From: an uncultured Prevotella sp.
Lineage (GTDB): Bacteria; Bacteroidota; Bacteroidia; Bacteroidales; Bacteroidaceae
Direction of reading: 5' to 3'
Length of the DNA: 33,486 bases
Assembly: GCA_900314195.1 (NCBI GenBank)
Contig: OMUH01000008.1
Coordinates: 1-33,486 of the forward strand
Of this stretch, positions 29,688 through 33,486 are shown one piece after another; positions within the stretch are counted from its first letter, which is position 1, and each line of letters opens with the position of its first letter. The position numbers and the translations under genes are program-made. Below the pieces are notes generated by a model. That model did not search any database and was not told the DNA's origin. It was given only the letters and a program-made list of their open reading frames with translations.

Positions 29688-30812
29688 ATGAAAATAGCTT
29701 TTATAATTGAATCATCATGGAACGGCGGCGGCATGGAGCGCATGCTCTCTTTTACGGCAAACGCCTTGTCTGACAAGTATGACGTGAGCGTCGTAACAGC
29801 GTTTAACGAAGACCGCCCTGACCATTTTGCCTTTGCCGCCGGCGTGCACCGCCATGACCTCGGCATTAAACGCGGCGACTTTCCTAAGCCGGCTGAGATA
29901 AAAGAGGAATACAGGAAACGGCTTTCCGAATGGCTCACCGCAAACCGGCAGGACACAGCTGTATCGCTCGGCAGCCTTGAAATGTTTTTCCTGCCCGACA
30001 TAAAAGACGGCTCAAAGAAGATTTTCTGGTTCCACTTCGCATGGAACTATGACATGATGTGCGCCCATTCTATTACTCCTCTGAAAATTGCCAACACGCT
30101 CATAGGCTGTCTGAAACGCCTGAGACGCATCCGCGCCGCACGCCGCTATGACGCAATGGTAGTACTTACCGAACACGACCGCGCGACATGGCAGCATTAT
30201 GTACGCAACGTGACGTGCATTCACAATCCGGTTACCATCACCCCGCTGCCGGTGGAAGACTACTCTGCGGAAAGAGCCGTTGCCGTGGGGCGCCTCGACT
30301 GGCAGAAAGGATTCGACATTCTTATAAAGGCATGGAGCATTGTTGCTAGAAAATATCCTGACTGGCAGCTCGACATCTGCGGCGACGGTCCTGAAAGGGA
30401 AAAGCTCGAACAGCTTGCCGCCGCACTCCACCTGTCAGGCAAGGTAAGCTTTCCAGGCAATATCAGCAACATGGCCGGGGCATATTCCAAACATTCTCTC
30501 ATGATCATGAGCTCACGCTATGAGGGCTTTGGCCTGGTGCTTGTCGAGGCTGCCGCCTGCGGCCTGCCGCTCGTAGCCTTTGACTGCGAGCAGGGTCCTT
30601 CCGAGATTATCAACAGCGGACAGAACGGCTTTCTCGTGTCGCCGGCCGGCGACACCGACAAGCTCGCCGAGGCCATCATGCAGCTGACGGCCGACGAAGA
30701 TAAAAGAAGGCAAATGGGCACTGCGGCAAAGGAAATGGCAGAAGAGTTTGAGCCAGATAAGATTACCCGCCAATGGTATGATTTGTTTGAGCATATAGCC
30801 ACTGAAAAATAA
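29688..30812 (+). CDS. Family GT4 glycosyltransferase
   Basis: The 374-residue GT-B enzyme has GGGMERMLSFTANAL near the N-terminus (13-27), AVGRLDWQKGFDILIKAW (199-216), LDICGDGPEREKLEQL (228-243) and the EX7E motif SRYEGFGLVLVEAAACGLPLVAFD (Glu279, Glu287). It is a retaining transferase using a nucleotide sugar, likely building a capsule, lipopolysaccharide or other surface glycan. Amino-acid wording in the acceptor half (WFHFAWNYDMM) is close to capsular GT4 enzymes. There is no cluster of glycan genes here, so the acceptor is unknown. It ends before the bidirectional terminator at 30885. Confidence 0.87.
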   Translation: MKIAFIIESSWNGGGMERMLSFTANALSDKYDVSVVTAFNEDRPDHFAFAAGVHRHDLGIKRGDFPKPAEIKEEYRKRLSEWLTANRQDTAVSLGSLEMFFLPDIKDGSKKIFWFHFAWNYDMMCAHSITPLKIANTLIGCLKRLRRIRAARRYDAMVVLTEHDRATWQHYVRNVTCIHNPVTITPLPVEDYSAERAVAVGRLDWQKGFDILIKAWSIVARKYPDWQLDICGDGPEREKLEQLAAALHLSGKVSFPGNISNMAGAYSKHSLMIMSSRYEGFGLVLVEAAACGLPLVAFDCEQGPSEIINSGQNGFLVSPAGDTDKLAEAIMQLTADEDKRRQMGTAAKEMAEEFEPDKITRQWYDLFEHIATEK

Positions 30813-30884
30813 AAAGTTCATTTAAAAGAAGACATTTTTTAAACATTGCTATGCAGTAAAAAGACACAGCTGGTTGCAAATAAT

Positions 30885-30930
30885 AAAACGCGCCGGAGAG
30901 AAAAACAGCTTCTCTTCCGACGCGTTTTTT
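30885..30930. terminator. Bidirectional terminator
   Basis: AAAACGCG (30885-30892) pairs with CGCGTTTT (30921-30928), extended inward by CGGA/TCCG and GAGAA/TTCTC with small mismatches, and T runs leave both sides. It separates the glycosyltransferase gene from the convergent flavodiiron gene. Confidence 0.85.
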
Positions 30931-30972
30931 ATTATACCGTACAATCCTTTTTACAAGTCTTTATGCGAGTTC

Positions 30973-32148
30973 TTACACAAGCTGCGCGCCCCATTCACGA
31001 CATTTCTCATAGGCATCGCTGTCGGGTGCCCACTTAATGCTCAGCGGAGCAGCACATATTTCAAATCCTGCGTCTTCAAGGCGCTGCTGCATGCGTTTCT
31101 CGCCGCCTCCGCCCCAGCCTATCGAGCCGAACACGGCGCCTTTCTTGCCCTTGAACTTCATGCCGTGGATAAGCTCCAGAATGCCGGCAATGGCGTAGGT
31201 CATGCCCATGTTGACGGTAGGCGAGCCAATGGCAACAGCCTTGGAGCGGAACACCTCAAGCAAGATGTCGTTCTTGTCGTCCTTAACGGCGTTCATCAGC
31301 ACCACGCGCACAGACGCATCTTTCGCACGTATGCCGTCGGCAACAGCCTCAGCCATACGGCGTGTCGACTGCCACATGGTGTCATAGATAATCGTTATCT
31401 GGTTGCGCTGATAATCGCTGTCCCACTGCTGATAGCGGGCTATGATGTCAGCTATATGGCTGCGCCATATAATGCCGTGCGACGGAGCTATCATCTTCAG
31501 CGGCAGGTTCATGCCCACAATCTCGTCAACCTTGCGCTTCACGTTGCGGTTGTAGATATTCAATATGTTGGCATAATACTTCTCAGCCTCATTGAACACG
31601 TCTTCTATATTTACCGTATCGTCATACAGGCTCTCGGCGGCATAATGCTGTCCGAACACATCGTTCGAGAACAGTATCTGCTCGTTGTCGGCGTATGTGA
31701 CCATGGTGTCGGGCCAATGGCACATCGGGCATTCTATGAACGTCAGCGTGTTGTCGCCGATGTTCAGCGTATCACCGGTCTTCACGTTTACAAAGTGCCA
31801 GTTCTGATGATAAAGGCCGCGCAGAATCTCCTCACCTTTCTTGGTGCAGTATATCGGCGTGTCGGGAATCTCACGCATAAGGGCCGGCAGCGCACCGGAA
31901 TGATCGTTCTCGTTATGGTTCATAACGATATAGTCAATGTCATTCAGGTCTACGCTCTCTTTCAGACGCGACACGAACTCGCTGTCATACGGTCCCCACA
32001 CGGTGTCTATGAGCACCGTTTTCTTGTCGCGGATGAGATATGAGTTATAACTCGACCCACGGTGGGTAGACAGCTCGTCGCCGTGGAAATGCTTCAGCTC
32101 CCAGTCTATCTTTCCTACCCACGACACCATGTCCGTAATCTTCTTCAT
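30973..32148 (-). CDS. fprA: Flavodiiron protein (O2/NO reductase)
   Basis: The 391-residue protein has an N-terminal metallo-beta-lactamase-like diiron domain with ligands His78, Glu80, Asp82, His83 (NHNENDHSG), His144 (PMCHWPD), Asp163 (SNDVFG) and His224 (APSHGIIW). The C-terminal flavodoxin domain (from about 250) has the FMN phosphate loop IYDTMWQSTRRMAEAV, then AIGSPTVNMGM and GSIGWGGGGEKRM. All seven diiron ligand positions of the family are present, so it should be active. It reduces O2 to water and/or NO to N2O using electrons from rubredoxin, protecting anaerobes. The rubredoxin gene is 2 bp upstream. Confidence 0.93.
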   Translation of the reverse strand: MKKITDMVSWVGKIDWELKHFHGDELSTHRGSSYNSYLIRDKKTVLIDTVWGPYDSEFVSRLKESVDLNDIDYIVMNHNENDHSGALPALMREIPDTPIYCTKKGEEILRGLYHQNWHFVNVKTGDTLNIGDNTLTFIECPMCHWPDTMVTYADNEQILFSNDVFGQHYAAESLYDDTVNIEDVFNEAEKYYANILNIYNRNVKRKVDEIVGMNLPLKMIAPSHGIIWRSHIADIIARYQQWDSDYQRNQITIIYDTMWQSTRRMAEAVADGIRAKDASVRVVLMNAVKDDKNDILLEVFRSKAVAIGSPTVNMGMTYAIAGILELIHGMKFKGKKGAVFGSIGWGGGGEKRMQQRLEDAGFEICAAPLSIKWAPDSDAYEKCREWGAQLV

Positions 32149-32150
32149 TC

Positions 32151-32315
32151 TTATTCCTCCGCAGGCTTAAAATCTTCCTTGCCCACGCCGCACACCGGGC
32201 ATGTCCAAGTGTCGGGAATATCTTCGAAAGCCGTTCCCGGCTCTATACCGTTCTCAGGGTCGCCCACTTCGGGATCATAGACGTATCCGCATACGTCGCA
32301 TACATACTTTTTCAT
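32151..32315 (-). CDS. rd: Rubredoxin
   Basis: This 54-residue protein is shorter than common ORF cut-offs. It reads [16 protein letters not shown], then [21 protein letters not shown]. The four iron-binding cysteines are Cys6, Cys9, Cys39 and Cys42 in the CxxCGY and CPxCG knuckles. It carries electrons to the flavodiiron protein encoded 2 bp downstream, a standard pairing. It is the first gene of the operon. Confidence 0.95.
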   Translation of the reverse strand: MKKYVCDVCGYVYDPEVGDPENGIEPGTAFEDIPDTWTCPVCGVGKEDFKPAEE

Positions 32316-32652
32316 GATGTTCTTAAATAAATTGTTTATATTAATGTTCTTGTATATAACTTGCTGATTAAGTTTTCTGATATCATACAGCCACTGGCTG
32401 TAAATTAAGAGCTGTCATATTAGAAATCTGTGCCGCATTCCCTTCCTCACACAGCCATACAGCTTTTGCTGTATGTTGATTTTCCTGTAAACTGTTTTTG
32501 TATAATATGTATAGCGGTATCCTTCATCTGCTGTTTTCCAGATGCACTCTGACAATCTGTTTGCAAGAGTTTTATCCGGCCCGTTACGGGGCTGTCCCAT
32601 AACGGGCCGCAATCATGAAAAAAGCAGCAGAAATTTGTAATAATTACAAACC
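32316..32652 (-). promoter_or_regulatory. Long hairpin-rich leader of the rubredoxin operon, candidate ncRNA
   Basis: From the promoter at 32689-32659 to the rubredoxin ATG at 32315 there are about 340 nt without a convincing gene. Hairpins (plus-strand positions): CGGCCCGTTA/TAACGGGCCG with inner GGG/CCC (32577-32609); CATCTG/CAGATG (32525-32544); CATACAGC-TTTT-GCTGTATG (32456-32475); TACAGCC-ACT-GGCTGTA (32386-32402). An open frame of 65 codons (32415-32612) spans part of it but looks non-coding. It could be a riboregulator of the operon, a stand-alone RNA, or a decayed element. No riboswitch class was recognised. Confidence 0.45.
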
Positions 32653-32659
32653 ATGCTGC
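32618..32659 (-). terminator. Terminator-like hairpin overlapping the promoter
   Basis: On the minus strand GCAGCA (32659-32654) pairs with TGCTGC (32629-32624), enclosing TTTGTAA-TTA-TTACAAA (32650-32634), followed by six T (32623-32618). It begins at the last base of the -7 element, so transcripts from that promoter would lack part of the outer stem. It may stop transcription arriving from further right. Confidence 0.5.
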
Positions 32660-32689
32660 AAATATAGTTCATTTTTATCAAGCAGCAAA
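32659..32689 (-). promoter_or_regulatory. Promoter of the rubredoxin-flavodiiron operon
   Basis: Minus-strand TTTG (32689-32686) and TATATTTG (32666-32659) are 19 bp apart, an exact consensus match. Expected start of transcription is near 32652. Confidence 0.6.
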
Positions 32690-32884
32690 CAAAAAATTGG
32701 ATTTTTTTCAAACTTTTATTTTCATTCAATACACGCTTGATATTCTGCGGAAATCAACTCCCGCATTTTTCCATATTTCAACAAGGAATTGTACACATGC
32801 ATAACGCGGCCGCCACGTCGGTTCAACCATTATCGTGAGACACACAAACCGACCGCCAGCAAGCACACCTATCCACAGCACCGG

Positions 32885-33486
32885 AGGGGCTGACTCATCA
32901 ATAACCCAGGTCTAAGGGAAGCGCAGCAACCGCAGACCGGGGATGAACACAGCCTACACAAATCCATAGCCCCAAAGGGGCTGACTCATCAATAACCCAG
33001 GTCTAAGGGAAGCGCAGCAACCGCAGACCGGGGATGAACACAGCCTACACAAATCCATAGCCCCAAAGGGGCTGACTCATCAATAACCCAGGTCTAAGGG
33101 AAGCGCAGCAACCGCAGACCGGGGATGAACACAGCCTACACAAATCCATAGCCCCAAAGGGGCTGACTCATCAATAACCCAGGTCTAAGGGAAGCGCAGC
33201 AACCGCAGACCGGGGATGAACACAGCCTACACAAATCCATAGCCCCAAAGGGGCTGACTCATCAATAACCCAGGTCTAAGGGAAGCGCAGCAACCGCAGA
33301 CCGGGGATGAACACAGCCTACACAAATCCATAGCCCCAAAGGGGCTGACTCATCAATAACCCAGGTCTAAGGGAAGCGCAGCGACCGCAGACCGGGGATA
33401 AGCACAGTCCCGCACAAACCCACAGCCCCGGAGGGGCTGACTCATCAATAACCCAGGTCTAAGGGAAGCGCAGCAACCGCAGACCG
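32885..33486. repeat. 91-bp tandem repeat array with two hairpins per unit
   Basis: The core TCTAAGGGAAGCGCAGC begins at 32911, 33002, 33093, 33184, 33275, 33366 and 33458. The first five units look identical over 91 bp; the sixth differs (GATAAGCACAGTCCCGC) and is 92 bp; the seventh is cut by the window end. Each unit holds AGCCCC-AAA-GGGGCT (or GGA loop) and CCC-A-GGTCT/AGACC-G-GGG around the 20-nt loop AAGGGAAGCGCAGCAACCGC. The array is non-coding in all frames as far as I can see, and belongs to the same family as 2000, 3929 and 4486. 32690-32884 shows nothing else. Confidence 0.88.

Noticed and set aside
30874-32043. 389-codon plus-strand ORF
   Set aside because: It is antisense to the flavodiiron gene with all metal ligands intact; the ORF also runs through a terminator.
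32415-32612. 65-codon minus-strand ORF as a protein gene
   Set aside because: It lacks a convincing start context, contains three strong hairpins, and its sequence looks like translated structured DNA; better treated as leader or ncRNA.
32885-33486. CRISPR array
   Set aside because: Units are 91 bp and repeat in full; there are no unique spacers between short constant repeats, and no cas genes are present.

Overview
The window looks like chromosomal DNA from a Bacteroidales bacterium, most likely a Prevotella-type organism. Evidence: several promoters of the Bacteroidetes form (TTTG, about 19 bp, then TAnnTTTG), no clear Shine-Dalgarno sites before genes, and gene families typical of the phylum: PCMD-domain and calycin-like secreted proteins, a HmuY/HmuR heme uptake pair, DUF3943, and PorT-like outer-membrane barrels. 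Family assignments come from motif recognition only; no database search was run.

Layout, left to right. 1-1833: a possible transposase scrap, then two outer-membrane beta-barrel genes, each with its own leader, and a strong terminator. 2000-4640: an accessory island. It holds a frameshifted Rep_3-type plasmid replication gene, an intact pair of unrecognised genes (an 83-residue protein and a 188-residue lipoprotein), and a frameshifted MobV-type mobilisation gene, with REP-like hairpin repeats on both sides. I read this as a decayed mobilisable plasmid whose cargo pair is still intact. 4835-11588: cell-surface genes, namely a large DUF3943 protein with NG(V/M)Q repeats, a PCMD lipoprotein plus beta-barrel pair, and a secreted calycin-like/PCMD protein. 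11604-12416: a membrane-anchored GH25 lysozyme.

12446-15241 (minus strand): a complete DpnII/MboI-type restriction-modification operon predicted to act on GATC. It is more AT-rich than its neighbours, and two GATC sites bracket its candidate promoter. 15300-16180 has no convincing gene but carries at least six inverted repeats. 16256-20333 (minus strand): a four-gene heme-acquisition operon (small secreted protein, calycin-like protein, HmuY, HmuR) behind a consensus promoter.

20505-30812: mostly housekeeping and metabolic genes: DNA polymerase IV; an SF1 helicase followed by a MORN-GH25 lysozyme fusion; a lone FecE-type ABC ATPase; a large six-hairpin glycoside hydrolase; a pyridoxal/pyridoxamine kinase; and a GT4 glycosyltransferase. 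30973-32689 (minus strand): a rubredoxin-flavodiiron protein operon for O2/NO detoxification. The 54-residue rubredoxin gene is short and easily missed. The operon has a consensus promoter about 340 bp upstream, so its leader is long and hairpin-rich. The window ends inside a 91-bp tandem repeat array that shares its hairpin core with the repeats around the plasmid remnant.

Most interesting: (1) the hairpin repeat family with compensatory stem changes and a fixed 20-nt loop, found singly around the plasmid relic and as a 91-bp array; (2) the unrecognised two-gene cargo pair in that relic; (3) the GATC-bracketed promoter of the restriction system; (4) the long structured leader of the rubredoxin-flavodiiron operon; (5) the inverted-repeat cluster at 15351-16156.
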